DNA from: Corynebacterium uberis
GTDB taxonomy: Bacteria; Actinomycetota; Actinomycetes; Mycobacteriales; Mycobacteriaceae
Length of the DNA stretch: 64,000 nt
Assembly (NCBI RefSeq): GCF_020616335.1
Contig: NZ_CP085051.1
Location: 1-64,000, forward strand
Direction of reading: 5' to 3'
Shown: positions 19,776 through 28,669 of the stretch, one piece after another
How the letters are laid out: every line of letters starts with the position of its first letter
Position numbering within the stretch: the first letter of the stretch is position 1
The notes under the pieces: generated by a model
What the model was told of the DNA's origin: nothing
The model's database searches: none
Seen by the model: the letters and a program-made list of their open reading frames with translations, nothing else
Made by a program: the position numbers and the translations under genes

Positions 19776-20798
19776 CTACAGCGTGAGCAGCACCTTGGTG
19801 GCGCGGCGTTCGTCCATCGCCTTGTAGCCTTCGGCGGCCTCTTCGATGGGCAGCTCGAGGTCGAAGACGCGTCCGGGGTTGATCTGGTCGGTCATGATCA
19901 GGTCGATGAGTTCGGGGAGGAAGCGGCGTACGGGGGCGGGCCCGCCGAGCAGGCTGACGGTGGAGTAGAACAGGTCGATGCCGTCGAGTTCCACGCCGTG
20001 GGAGACGCCGACGAAGCCGACGTGTCCGCCGGGCCGGGTCACGCCGATGGCTTGGTGCATGGATTGGTCGGTGCCTACGGCTTCGATGGTGCAGTGGGCG
20101 CCCAGCCCGTTGGTGAGTTCTTTAACGCGGGCGATGCCCTCGCCGCCGCGTTCTTCCACGATGTCGGTGGCGCCGAATTCGCGGGCGAGCGCCTGCCGGG
20201 CGCTGTGCCGGGACATGGCGATGATGCGTTCGGCGCCGAGTTGTTTGGCGGCGAGCACCCCCATGAGTCCGACGGCGCCGTCGCCAACCACGGCGACGGT
20301 TTTTCCGGGTTCTACTTCGGCGGCGACGGCGGCGAACCAGCCGGTGCCGAGGACGTCGGAGGCGGCCATGAGGCTTTTAGTTTGTGCGGCGGTGGGGGTG
20401 CCGGGGACGGTGACTAGGGTGCCGTCGGCAAGCGGGATGCGTGCGTAGTCGGCTTGGGTGCCGATGGAGCCCATCATGACTTGGTCGACGCAGCGGGATT
20501 GGAAGCCGGATTGGCAGATTTCGCAGGTGTTGTCGGAGGCGACGAAGGATCCGACGACCAGGTCGCCGGGGCTGACGGTGTGGACCTCGGGGCCGATTTC
20601 TTCGACGACGCCAACGTATTCGTGGCCCATTTGGGCGGGCCCCTGGACGTCTTCGGCGCCGCGGTAGGGCCACAGGTCGGAGCCGCAGATGCAGGTGGTG
20701 GTGACGCGGATGATGGCGTCGGTGGGGTCGATGAGCTGGGGTTTGTCGATGTCTTCGACGCGGATGTCTCGGGGTGCGTGGATTCTCACGGCGCGCAT
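19776..20798 (-). CDS. Zinc-dependent medium-chain alcohol dehydrogenase
   Basis: A 340-residue MDR-family dehydrogenase using zinc and NAD(P)H. Catalytic-zinc ligands are in CICGSDLWPYRG and MGHEYVGVVEEIG. The structural-zinc loop is reduced: CEICQSGFQSRC keeps three Cys. The Rossmann motif is VAVVGDGAVGLMGVLAA. The start at 20798 follows a GGAGACCCCC site. The sequence resembles the glutathione-independent formaldehyde/alcohol dehydrogenase-like group; the substrate is not clear. It is divergent from a second MDR enzyme, with a palindrome between the two. Confidence 0.88.
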   Translation of the reverse strand: MRAVRIHAPRDIRVEDIDKPQLIDPTDAIIRVTTTCICGSDLWPYRGAEDVQGPAQMGHEYVGVVEEIGPEVHTVSPGDLVVGSFVASDNTCEICQSGFQSRCVDQVMMGSIGTQADYARIPLADGTLVTVPGTPTAAQTKSLMAASDVLGTGWFAAVAAEVEPGKTVAVVGDGAVGLMGVLAAKQLGAERIIAMSRHSARQALAREFGATDIVEERGGEGIARVKELTNGLGAHCTIEAVGTDQSMHQAIGVTRPGGHVGFVGVSHGVELDGIDLFYSTVSLLGGPAPVRRFLPELIDLIMTDQINPGRVFDLELPIEEAAEGYKAMDERRATKVLLTL

Positions 20799-20816
20799 GG
20801 GGGTCTCCTTCTCATC

Positions 20817-20840
20817 ACAATTAGGTACTACCTTAATTGT
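20817..20840. promoter_or_regulatory. Palindromic operator between divergent dehydrogenases
   Basis: A near-palindrome with arms ACAATTAGGTA and TACCTTAATTGT (one-base bulge), AT-rich in a GC-rich setting, 19 bp upstream of the zinc dehydrogenase start. It looks like a site for a small winged-helix repressor (HxlR/MarR class); no such regulator gene is adjacent. Confidence 0.6.
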
Positions 20841-20924
20841 AGCCCGGTGGCGCGCCCCCGGCTTCTGTGCGACCATGCGGAAGATACGAGCAGAGCACAC
20901 GCTACAGAAAGGCCGAGCCTCACC

Positions 20925-21944
20925 ATGCGCGCAATTGTTCACACCGAATTTGGAAACCCCGCCGAGGTCCTGCACGTGGAGGACCGCCCGATTCCGGAGC
21001 CCGGCCCCGGCCAGGTGCGCGTCAAGGTGACGCTGGCGCCGATCCACAACCATGACCTGTCCACGGTGCGCGGCACGTACGGCTTCCGCCCGCAGCTGCC
21101 CGCCCCTGCCGGCACGGAGATCGTGGGGCTTATCGACGCCCTCGGGGCCAACGTCGCGCACTTGCGTCCCGGTCAGCGGGTGGTTTCCGGCACGCACTTT
21201 GGCGTGTGGGCAGACTACGCCGTGGTGGATGCCGCAGGGGTGATCCCGGTGCCGGACCAGCTGGACGATGCCACCGCCGCCCAGCTGGTGGCCATGCCCT
21301 TTAGCGCGGTGACGCTGCTGGACTTCCTCAACGTTGAGCCCGGCCAGTGGATTGTGGTCAACTCCGCCAACGGCACGATTGGTCGCCTGCTGTCCCAGCT
21401 GGCCGCCGCCCGCGGGGTCAACGTGGTGGGCCTGGTGCGCCGCGATGCCGCCACGCAGGGCCTGGACCGGGTGGTCTCCACGCAGCAGGAGGACTGGCGC
21501 GAGCAGGTCGCCGCGATCACCGGCGGGGCGGACATTGTGGCCGGGGTGGAGTCGGTGGGCGGTCCGGCGGCCAACCAGGTGCTCAAGCTCCTGGCGCCTG
21601 GGGCCACGCTGGTGACCTTCGGGGCGATGTCAGAAAAGCACATGGAGCTTTCGGCCGGCACGATCATCTTTAAGGACATCACCGTGCGCGGCTTTTGGGG
21701 CAAGCGGGTGGCCGAGCAGATGCCGCAGGACAAGAAGATGGCGCTGATCGGCGAGGTTATTCAGCGCGTGGCGGAAGGCTCCGTGACCCTGCCGGTAGAC
21801 CAAACCTTTGCGGCCGACGATGTTCAGGAGGCCGTGCGCGCGAGCCTGGCGCCGGGCCGCAGCGGCAAGGTGCTGTTGCGCTTCTCATGTGGTGACGGTG
21901 AGGGCGGGGGCATGACGGTTACCCCCGCCTACCCCCGTCGATAA
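20925..21944 (+). CDS. Quinone oxidoreductase-like MDR protein (zinc-free)
   Basis: A 339-residue MDR-family reductase resembling quinone oxidoreductases and mitochondrial-type 2-enoyl-CoA reductases. MRAIVHTEFGNPAEVLHVED starts the GroES-like domain; zinc ligands are absent. The NADPH site is NSANGTIGRLLSQLAAARGV. The late motif FWGKRVAEQMPQD is typical of the enoyl reductase-like branch. The last about 18 residues (rich in Gly and Asp) go beyond the usual end and overlap an inverse copy of the recurrent GCTTATCGACG motif. It is divergently transcribed from the zinc dehydrogenase and probably shares its control. Confidence 0.85.
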   Translation: MRAIVHTEFGNPAEVLHVEDRPIPEPGPGQVRVKVTLAPIHNHDLSTVRGTYGFRPQLPAPAGTEIVGLIDALGANVAHLRPGQRVVSGTHFGVWADYAVVDAAGVIPVPDQLDDATAAQLVAMPFSAVTLLDFLNVEPGQWIVVNSANGTIGRLLSQLAAARGVNVVGLVRRDAATQGLDRVVSTQQEDWREQVAAITGGADIVAGVESVGGPAANQVLKLLAPGATLVTFGAMSEKHMELSAGTIIFKDITVRGFWGKRVAEQMPQDKKMALIGEVIQRVAEGSVTLPVDQTFAADDVQEAVRASLAPGRSGKVLLRFSCGDGEGGGMTVTPAYPRR

Positions 21945-21990
21945 GCGCAGGACAAGGCGACTTAATCGATCAAGAAGCGCACATACCCGT

Positions 21991-22020
21991 TTGACCAGGC
22001 GCATTGACCTGCGGTTATCT
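21991..22020 (+). promoter_or_regulatory. Promoter of the sugar ABC operon
   Basis: TTGACC (21991-21996), 18-bp spacer, TTATCT (22015-22020), only 6 bases before the GTG start of the binding protein. A leaderless transcript is likely. Confidence 0.65.
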
Positions 22021-22026
22021 GGCTGA

Positions 22027-23046
22027 GTGAACCTGCACAAACCTGTCTACACATTCGTGGCGCTGCTGACCGCACTGACGACGCTGACGGCGCTGACGGC
22101 GTGCTCGGCAACCGGGGGCGCACCGCGGACGGACCCCAACGCGGCCGGCGGGGGGACCGTGGACACCCCCCGAATGACGGTGGCCATGATCAGCCACGGC
22201 GCGCCGGGCGATACGTTCTGGGACCTCGTGCGCAAGGGAGCTGAAGACGCCGCCCGCAAGGACAACGTGGAGCTGCGCTACAGCGCGGACCCGCAGGCAC
22301 CCAACCAGTCCAACCTGGTGGATTCGGCCGTGGACGCCGCCGTGGACGGCATCGCGGTGACCCTGCCCAACCCGGACGCCATCGGGCCGGCGGCGCGCCG
22401 GGCGGTGGACAAAAAGATCCCCGTCGTGGGACTTAACGCCGGGATGAGCCGCTACCAGGATTACGGGCTGTCCGCCTTCTTCGGCCAGGACGAGGCCCTG
22501 TCCGGGCAGCGCGCCGGCGAGCGGCTGGCCAAGGACAACGGCGGCAACCCGGGCAAGGTGCTGTGCGTCATCCATGAGCAGGGCAACTCCTCCCAGGAGG
22601 ATCGCTGCGCGGGGCTGCGCAAGGGCCTCGGCGGGGCCGGGCAGGTGGATATCCTCTACGTCAACGGCATGGACCTTACGGCCACGCAGGCGACCATCCA
22701 GGCCAAGCTGTCCCAGGACAAGCAGGTGCGCTGGCTCATGGGCCTGGTCGCCCCGGTGGCGCTGCGCGCGGCGGACGCTAAGGATGCCGCCGGGCGCGGG
22801 GACGTGCACATTGCCACCTTTGACACCAATGCGGAGCTGGTCGCGGCCATCAAGAAGGACCGGATCGCCTTCGCTGTGGATCAGCAGCCCTACCTTCAGG
22901 GCTACCTGGCGGTGGATGCGCTGTGGCTGGCCAAGCGCAACGGCACCACGGTGGGCGGCGGCCAACCGGTGCTCACCGGCCCGAGCTTTGTAGACAAATC
23001 CAACGTAGACCTTATTGCGGATGCCGCGAAGGCAGGGCTGCGATGA
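22027..23046 (+). CDS. Sugar ABC transporter substrate-binding lipoprotein
   Basis: The 339-residue extracytoplasmic binding protein of a ribose/CUT2-type importer. The signal peptide ends in the lipobox LTAC, so Cys about 26 would be lipidated. The mature protein has the periplasmic-binding-protein type I pattern: MISHGAPGDTFWDLVRKGAE, DGIAVTLPNPDAI, PVVGLNAG and a late DQQPYLQGYLAVDAL. It starts with GTG at 22027. Its stop overlaps the permease start (ATGA), so the three transport genes form one coupled operon. Sugar specificity (ribose, myo-inositol or other) cannot be decided from sequence. Confidence 0.92.
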   Translation: MNLHKPVYTFVALLTALTTLTALTACSATGGAPRTDPNAAGGGTVDTPRMTVAMISHGAPGDTFWDLVRKGAEDAARKDNVELRYSADPQAPNQSNLVDSAVDAAVDGIAVTLPNPDAIGPAARRAVDKKIPVVGLNAGMSRYQDYGLSAFFGQDEALSGQRAGERLAKDNGGNPGKVLCVIHEQGNSSQEDRCAGLRKGLGGAGQVDILYVNGMDLTATQATIQAKLSQDKQVRWLMGLVAPVALRAADAKDAAGRGDVHIATFDTNAELVAAIKKDRIAFAVDQQPYLQGYLAVDALWLAKRNGTTVGGGQPVLTGPSFVDKSNVDLIADAAKAGLR

Positions 23047-24004
23047 CCCAGCGCAATCTCAAGGGCCTGCTGCGCCGCCCGGAGCTGGCCAGCCTCATCG
23101 GCGCGGTGGTCATCATCGCCGCGTTTAGCATCGTCGCCCCGCCGTTTCGCTCCTTCGAGGCGGCCTCCACGGTGCTCTACGCGTCCTCGACCATCGGGAT
23201 CATGGCCCTGGCCGTGGGCCTGCTCATGATCGGCGGGGAGTTTGACCTCTCCGCCGGCGTGATGGTGACCACCGCGGCACTGGCCGCCACCATGCTCAAT
23301 TACAACCTGCACCTTAATAGCTGGGTGGGCGCCGGAATTTCGCTACTCATCGCCCTGACCATCGGGGCGCTCAATGGCTTTTTGGTCACCCGCACAGGCA
23401 TCCCCTCATTCCTTATTACCCTGGCGGCATTTCTCATGCTCCAGGGCGTCAACCTGGCGGTGACAAAGCTGGTCACTGGGCAGGTAGCAACCCCCATTAT
23501 TTCGGACATGGAAGGCTTCAACTCCGCCCGCGCGGTCTTTGCCTCCACCATCGACCTGGGGCCGATCAGCGTGCGCATCACGGTGCTGTGGTGGCTGACC
23601 TTTGTGGCGCTGGCCACGGTGCTGCTCAACCGCACCCGCTGGGGCAACTGGATCTACGCGGTCGGCGGAAACGCGCAGGCAGCACGCGCCGTCGGCGTGC
23701 CGGTGCGCGGGGTGACTATCGCGCTGTTTATGGGCGTGGCCTTCGCCGGATGGTTCGTAGGAATGCACACGCTCTTCCTTTTCGATTCCATCCAGGCCGG
23801 CCAAGGCGTGGGCAATGAGTTCCTCTATATCATCGGCACCGCCATTGGCACGGCAATCGGCGCGCTCATATTCGGCGTGACCAACCAGGGCATTGTGTAT
23901 GCCGGCTGGAACCCAGATTGGTTCAAATTCTTCCTCGGCGCAATGCTGCTTTTTGCGGTGGTCACCAACACCTCGGTGGCGGCCTGGACCAGAAAGGCCC
24001 GATC

Positions 24005-24008
<4 letters not shown>
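23043..24008 (+). CDS. Sugar ABC transporter permease (CUT2)
   Basis: A 321-residue integral membrane protein of the RbsC/BPD_transp_2 family, with eight to ten spans. Characteristic segments: GLLMIGGEFDLSAGVMVTTA (cf. LTGGIDLSVG in RbsC) and AVGGNAQAARAVGVPV in the cytoplasmic coupling region. The start and stop codons overlap those of the neighbours on both sides. Confidence 0.93.
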
Positions 24009-24778
<770 letters not shown>

Positions 24779-24923
24779 TCGACGCCCCGGCCGCGCGCCG
24801 GTGCGCTGGCCCTGCGGCGCCGCCGCCGCGCTGGCTTTGTCGCGTGCTTACGCGTTCCGCCGCACCGTTTCGCGGCGCCGTCGCTCTGCGCCTCGCTCTG
24901 CGCACCGTTTCGCGGCGCCTGGC

Positions 24924-25003
24924 ATTCGAACATGTCGTAACCTGCCGTGGAAACTAAATTCTGACCTGCGGAAATACGGCGGCCAAAAAATCCGTGAAGA
25001 CAT
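24924..25003 (+). repeat. TTCGAA-bounded intergenic repeat, copy 5
   Basis: First of three head-to-tail copies after the sugar ABC operon. It contains the GGCGGCCAAAAAATCCGTGAAGACAT right half, the version shared by copies 5-7. Confidence 0.9.
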
Positions 25004-25100
25004 CAGCCGACATAGCGTCTGCGGTGCTGTACGTGACGCGGCATGCGGTGCTCCGGGGCGGCGTCGATATGCGGCACAGCAATCCCGCGGGCGCCTGATT

Positions 25101-25179
25101 TTCGAACATGTCGTAACCTGCCGCGGAAACTAAATTCTGACCTGCGGAAACGCGGCGGCCAAAAAATCCGTGAAGACAT
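25101..25179 (+). repeat. TTCGAA-bounded intergenic repeat, copy 6
   Basis: 177 bp after copy 5, nearly identical to it in the core, with a GGGGCGGCGTCGATATGCGGCA block in the linker upstream. Confidence 0.9.
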
Positions 25180-25263
25180 CGCGCGCAGTACGTGCGGCAT
25201 AAGCGACATTCGGGGCGGTGCTGCGGTTGCGGCCGGGTGCTGCGGGTGCGCGGTCGGCTGCTA

Positions 25264-25342
25264 TTCGAACATGTCGTAACCTGCCGCGGAAACTAAATTC
25301 TGACCTGCGGAAATGCGGCGGCCAAAAAATCCGTGAAGACAT
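25264..25342 (+). repeat. TTCGAA-bounded intergenic repeat, copy 7
   Basis: 163 bp after copy 6. The core is nearly identical to copies 5 and 6; the linker is shorter and less conserved. Confidence 0.9.
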
Positions 25343-25442
25343 CGCCCCCGGAACCAGCAAGTAAAGTCGATGATGCCGCACATGATAGAACCCCGCCCCG
25401 GGCGGCGATCATGCCGCAGGCGGGGCGGGGTGCAGTAGTTCT

Positions 25443-25465
25443 TAAAAAAGCTAGGCGCGAGCCTA
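25443..25465 (-). terminator. Terminator of the 25463-26467 gene
   Basis: Read on the minus strand, TAGGCTCGCGCCTA forms a short stem beginning at the stop codon, followed by GCTTTTTT. A larger GC-rich hairpin (ACCCCGCC...GGCGGGGT) lies further on at about 25390-25431. Confidence 0.65.
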
Positions 25466-26467
25466 CTTCTTCTTGGGGTCGTCGTCGTGGACCTCGTAGG
25501 TGGCGTCGATCTTTTCGCCGTTGGTCTCCTGCTCGTCGAGGGTGACCGCGGGGGTGGGGTTGGGCTCGGCGTCGGTCTTGGCTTCTTCGGCGGCGGCGTC
25601 GGCGGCGTCAACGTCGGTCTTCGCCTCGGCCTTAGGCGCAGGCTTGGCGTCGCGGGTCACCTGGTGGGATCCGGCGGCGGCCTTTTCCTTGCCTACTTCG
25701 GCGCGGTGGCGCTCGAGTTGTTCGTCGAGGGAGGCGGCGAGGTCGTTGGCTTCGGTTTTCGGCGCAGGCTTGGCGGCGTCCTCAGTCTTATCACCCTCCG
25801 CAGCCTTCCCAGCCGCGGCATCAGCGCTGGTGGTGGTATAGACCAGCTTGGATTCGCTGGGCTGGCTGGTGGGCCGGGAGTATTCTTCGACGCGCGGCGG
25901 GGTGGTGTCTGCGGCTTGTTTGCGGTTGGTCCACCAGTAGTAGGCGGCGCCGATGATGGCGGCGAGGAGGGTAACGATGCCCAGGTTGCCCCAGAAGCCG
26001 CGTCCGGACTTGGTGTCCGTCTTCTTCTTGAGCTGCTTCTTGGCGTTCTTGGCGGCTTTCTTCGCGTCCTTGCGGTTGAGCTTGCCTTGTGCCTTGGTGG
26101 CGGCCTTGTCGGCGGCTTTTTGGGCGCGCTTCTTGGTGCGCTTGGACAGTTTTTTGGATTTGGCGGTGGCCTCTTCTTGGGCTTCGGAGGCTTGTTTGCC
26201 AAAGTCTTGGGCCTTGTCTTCGAGGGCCTTCTTGGCGTTGTCTAGGCGCTTGCGGGCGCGGTTGGTGACTTTGCCGGCTTGGTCTTTGGTGTCTTCGAGG
26301 AGCTGGTGGCTTTTGTCTTTGATGTCGTCGGTGACGTCGTCGTAGGAGTCGGCGGCTTCGACGAGCTTGTCGTAGGCTTGGGCGGCCTTGCGGTCGCGGA
26401 AGTCGGAGTATTGGTTCCAGGCGCGTCGGGCCGCGGTGAGCCCGACCCTTAGGGTGGTGCTGTTCAT
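25463..26467 (-). CDS. Lys/Ala-rich single-span membrane protein
   Basis: A 334-residue protein of unknown function. Residues 1-165 are a long Lys/Ala-rich, probably coiled-coil region ([34 protein letters not shown]), followed by one transmembrane segment ([18 protein letters not shown], about 170-188) and a long acidic, disordered C-terminal tail rich in Ala, Glu and Asp. The start ATG at 26467 ([17 protein letters not shown]) follows GGGAGACC. A similar membrane-protein gene precedes ppiA in C. glutamicum, as I recall. It is divergent from ppiA. Confidence 0.8.
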   Translation of the reverse strand: MNSTTLRVGLTAARRAWNQYSDFRDRKAAQAYDKLVEAADSYDDVTDDIKDKSHQLLEDTKDQAGKVTNRARKRLDNAKKALEDKAQDFGKQASEAQEEATAKSKKLSKRTKKRAQKAADKAATKAQGKLNRKDAKKAAKNAKKQLKKKTDTKSGRGFWGNLGIVTLLAAIIGAAYYWWTNRKQAADTTPPRVEEYSRPTSQPSESKLVYTTTSADAAAGKAAEGDKTEDAAKPAPKTEANDLAASLDEQLERHRAEVGKEKAAAGSHQVTRDAKPAPKAEAKTDVDAADAAAEEAKTDAEPNPTPAVTLDEQETNGEKIDATYEVHDDDPKKK

Positions 26468-26554
26468 GGTCTCCCTCACTGTGGGTCAGTTCTGGTTCCT
26501 AGAGTAATCACTTCCTTCGGCGCGCGGGGGCTGGTGGTGGTTAGACTGGTGGGC

Positions 26555-27085
26555 ATGACTGCTAAGACCGCGACCGCTGTGTTGCATACGAATCGTGGCG
26601 ATATTGCCATTGAGCTGTTTGGAAATCATGCGCCGGTGACGGTGGAGAATTTTGTGGGCCTGGCTAAGGGCACGAAGGACTATTCGGAGAAGAATGCGTC
26701 TGGGTCTGCGGAGGGTCCGTTCTATGATGGGGCGATTTTCCACCGTGTGATCAAGAACTTCATGATCCAGGGTGGGGATCCGACGGGCACGGGCATGGGT
26801 GGCCCGGGCTACAAGTTCAATGATGAGTTCCACCCGGAGCTGCGTTTTGATCGCGCGTACCTGCTGGCGATGGCGAATGCGGGCCCGGGGACGAATGGTT
26901 CGCAGTTCTTCATCACTGTTGCCCCCACGCCGCATCTGAACAACCATCACACGATCTTCGGTGAGGTGACTGATCCGGAGTCGCAGAAGGTTGTGGATGC
27001 CATTGCGACGACGAAGACGGATCGCATGGATCGCCCGACTGAGCCGGTGGTCATCGAGTCAGTGGAGATCATCGAGGGCGAGTAG
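26555..27085 (+). CDS. ppiA: Peptidyl-prolyl cis-trans isomerase, cyclophilin type
   Basis: A 176-residue cytoplasmic cyclophilin that speeds proline isomerisation. Core motifs are present: [37 protein letters not shown] and HHTIFGEV. No signal peptide. TAGACT sits 7 bases before the ATG at 26555, so the transcript is probably leaderless. It is located before the rhomboid gene as in other corynebacteria. Confidence 0.95.
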   Translation: MTAKTATAVLHTNRGDIAIELFGNHAPVTVENFVGLAKGTKDYSEKNASGSAEGPFYDGAIFHRVIKNFMIQGGDPTGTGMGGPGYKFNDEFHPELRFDRAYLLAMANAGPGTNGSQFFITVAPTPHLNNHHTIFGEVTDPESQKVVDAIATTKTDRMDRPTEPVVIESVEIIEGE

Positions 27086-27202
27086 TTCGCTTTTCGACGC
27101 CCCCTCAACGCAACCGTAGGCATTCTCAGCGCCGCAGCCTCCCGCACGTGAAGAGCGTGTGGTTGAGCTGCGGCGTTGGTGTTTCTGGGTACGCTGTGGC
27201 CC

Positions 27203-27880
27203 ATGAGTTATGTGCGTAGTTTGTCTCAGGCCCCGGTGACGGCGGTGTTGACGGGAATCATCGTGGTGGTGTGGGTGGTCACTGCGGTGCAGGCGGGTTC
27301 TGCGATGGAGGTGGCGGGGTCTTCGGTTGCGGAGTCGTGGATTTTGTATGGTCCTGCGGTGGCCACGCAGGGTGCGGGGTTGTGGCGCGTGGTGGGCAAC
27401 ATGTTCATTCACTTGGGCCTGCCGCACATGGTGCTTAATGGTTTCATGCTGGTGGTTATTGGGCCGGTGGTGGAGCGTGCGGTGGGTAGTGCGCTGTTTG
27501 GGGCGATTTTCCTGGTCTCCGGGTTGGGGGCGAGTGCGGCTGTGTTGGCGATGAACCCGTTGACGCCGACTGCCGGCGCTTCTGGGGCGCTGTATGGGCT
27601 GATGGCCGTGTTGGTGGGCCTGGCGGTGCGTGGCGGCGGGGGCAGCCAGCTGGGTGGGGCGTTGTCCTTGGTGGGTGTGAATGTGGTGTATACGCTGATG
27701 AGCCCGGGGGTGTCGCTGTGGGGCCATGCGGGTGGGTTGATCACGGGGGCGGTGATCGCCGTGGTGATTGTGGTGGCGCGTTCGCGGGGGGTGCGCGCGG
27801 CTGGCGTTGCGGGGGTGGGCGTTGTGGTTGTGGGGTTGTTGGCCTGGCTGGTGGCTAGCCCGGTTGTGGCGTTGGGGTAG
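27203..27880 (+). CDS. Rhomboid family intramembrane serine protease
   Basis: A 225-residue membrane protease with about six spans. The catalytic pair is Ser127 in GASGALYG and His175 in WGHAGGLITG. The HxxxN region of rhomboids is present as HLGLPHMVLNGFML. TACGCT lies 7 bases before the ATG, again a leaderless arrangement. Substrates are unknown. The gene is followed by a DnaA-box-rich, gene-free stretch. Confidence 0.9.
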   Translation: MSYVRSLSQAPVTAVLTGIIVVVWVVTAVQAGSAMEVAGSSVAESWILYGPAVATQGAGLWRVVGNMFIHLGLPHMVLNGFMLVVIGPVVERAVGSALFGAIFLVSGLGASAAVLAMNPLTPTAGASGALYGLMAVLVGLAVRGGGGSQLGGALSLVGVNVVYTLMSPGVSLWGHAGGLITGAVIAVVIVVARSRGVRAAGVAGVGVVVVGLLAWLVASPVVALG

Positions 27881-27902
27881 CTGTCCACAGCGTTGTGCAC
27901 TG

Positions 27903-28139
27903 TTGTCCACTGCGGGGCTCGGGGGCGAGTTATCCACAGGAGTTATCCACAGTGTGGATAACTACATTTTTGTCATTTACCGAACGTTTCCGCCCTATAA
28001 GGTGGGTTCACCAGTCACAACCGGGGCAGCTTCGAACACCCCACCGCCCTGTGGACACTGGGGGAATCCGGGTTGTGCACGTGTGGATAACTCTGTCTCA
28101 GGCCCGTGTCCACAGAGTTTCCCCCAGCCTGTGGATAGA
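27903..28139. promoter_or_regulatory. Second DnaA-box cluster, about 24 kb from oriC
   Basis: This gap of about 385 bp between the rhomboid gene and crgA holds TTGTCCACT 27903-27911, TTATCCACA 27930-27938, TTATCCACA 27943-27951, TGTGGATAA 27953-27961, TGTGGATAA 28082-28090 and TGTGGATAG 28131-28139. The three boxes at 27930-27961 are perfect and almost contiguous. No reading frame is convincing here. It could titrate DnaA, reactivate it, or regulate neighbours. Confidence 0.8.
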
Positions 28140-28216
28140 ACATTTCAGCGCTTGTGCTCAAGCAGCCCGGCTCTCCGCCGCGGCGGCAGGCGGCATGGGT
28201 CCAGGCCCGCAGGGCA

Positions 28217-28251
28217 CAAAAAAACCGCCGTTGCGCGCTAGGCAACGGCGG
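28217..28251 (-). terminator. Terminator of crgA and the kinase operon
   Basis: CCGCCGTTGC (28225-28234) pairs with GCAACGGCGG (28242-28251); on the minus strand the stem runs into a T-run (complement of 28217-28224). Confidence 0.9.
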
Positions 28252-28265
28252 GAAAAGGGGGGTTT

Positions 28266-28541
28266 CTAAGAACGCCACCCCATGGTCATGAGGAGGCCGA
28301 TGATAAACAGCCCGAACCCGATGGCGTAGTTCCATTGGGCCAGGTCCACCATGAAGGGGATGGACGGCCCGGCGAGGTAGTTGACAATCAGCCACGCCAG
28401 CCCGGCGACCATGAAGCCAAACATGAGCACCTTGTACCACACGGGGGTGCCGCCGCCGTTGATCTTGACCGGCGTGCGGTTGGCCGTGGAGCTCATGGTG
28501 GCCAGCGGGGCGGTGGATGCGGAGATCTTGGACTTGGGCAT
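28266..28541 (-). CDS. crgA: Cell division protein CrgA
   Basis: A 91-residue membrane protein of the actinobacterial septation machinery, which interacts with FtsZ, FtsI and related proteins in mycobacteria. Two transmembrane segments are visible ([20 protein letters not shown] and [17 protein letters not shown]) with the conserved [11 protein letters not shown] and GPSIPF loops. I place the start at 28541 ([10 protein letters not shown]). It is immediately downstream of pknB and reads in the same direction, ending at a strong terminator. Confidence 0.92.
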   Translation of the reverse strand: MPKSKISASTAPLATMSSTANRTPVKINGGGTPVWYKVLMFGFMVAGLAWLIVNYLAGPSIPFMVDLAQWNYAIGFGLFIIGLLMTMGWRS

Positions 28542-28669
28542 GAAGGGCACCTTCGGTGGGTTAGCGGTTGTAAAGAACTTCGACGTGTGTGCGTGGCGCA
28601 CGGTCGGGCACAGTCTATCAGGAGGCTGTGCCCGGGGCCGTGCGCTGACCGCTCGTGGGTCAGGGGGAC

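Noticed and set aside
24780..25400. CRISPR-like array from three regularly spaced repeats
   Set aside because: The repeats are about 80 bp, spacers are homologous linkers rather than unique sequences, and no cas genes are near.
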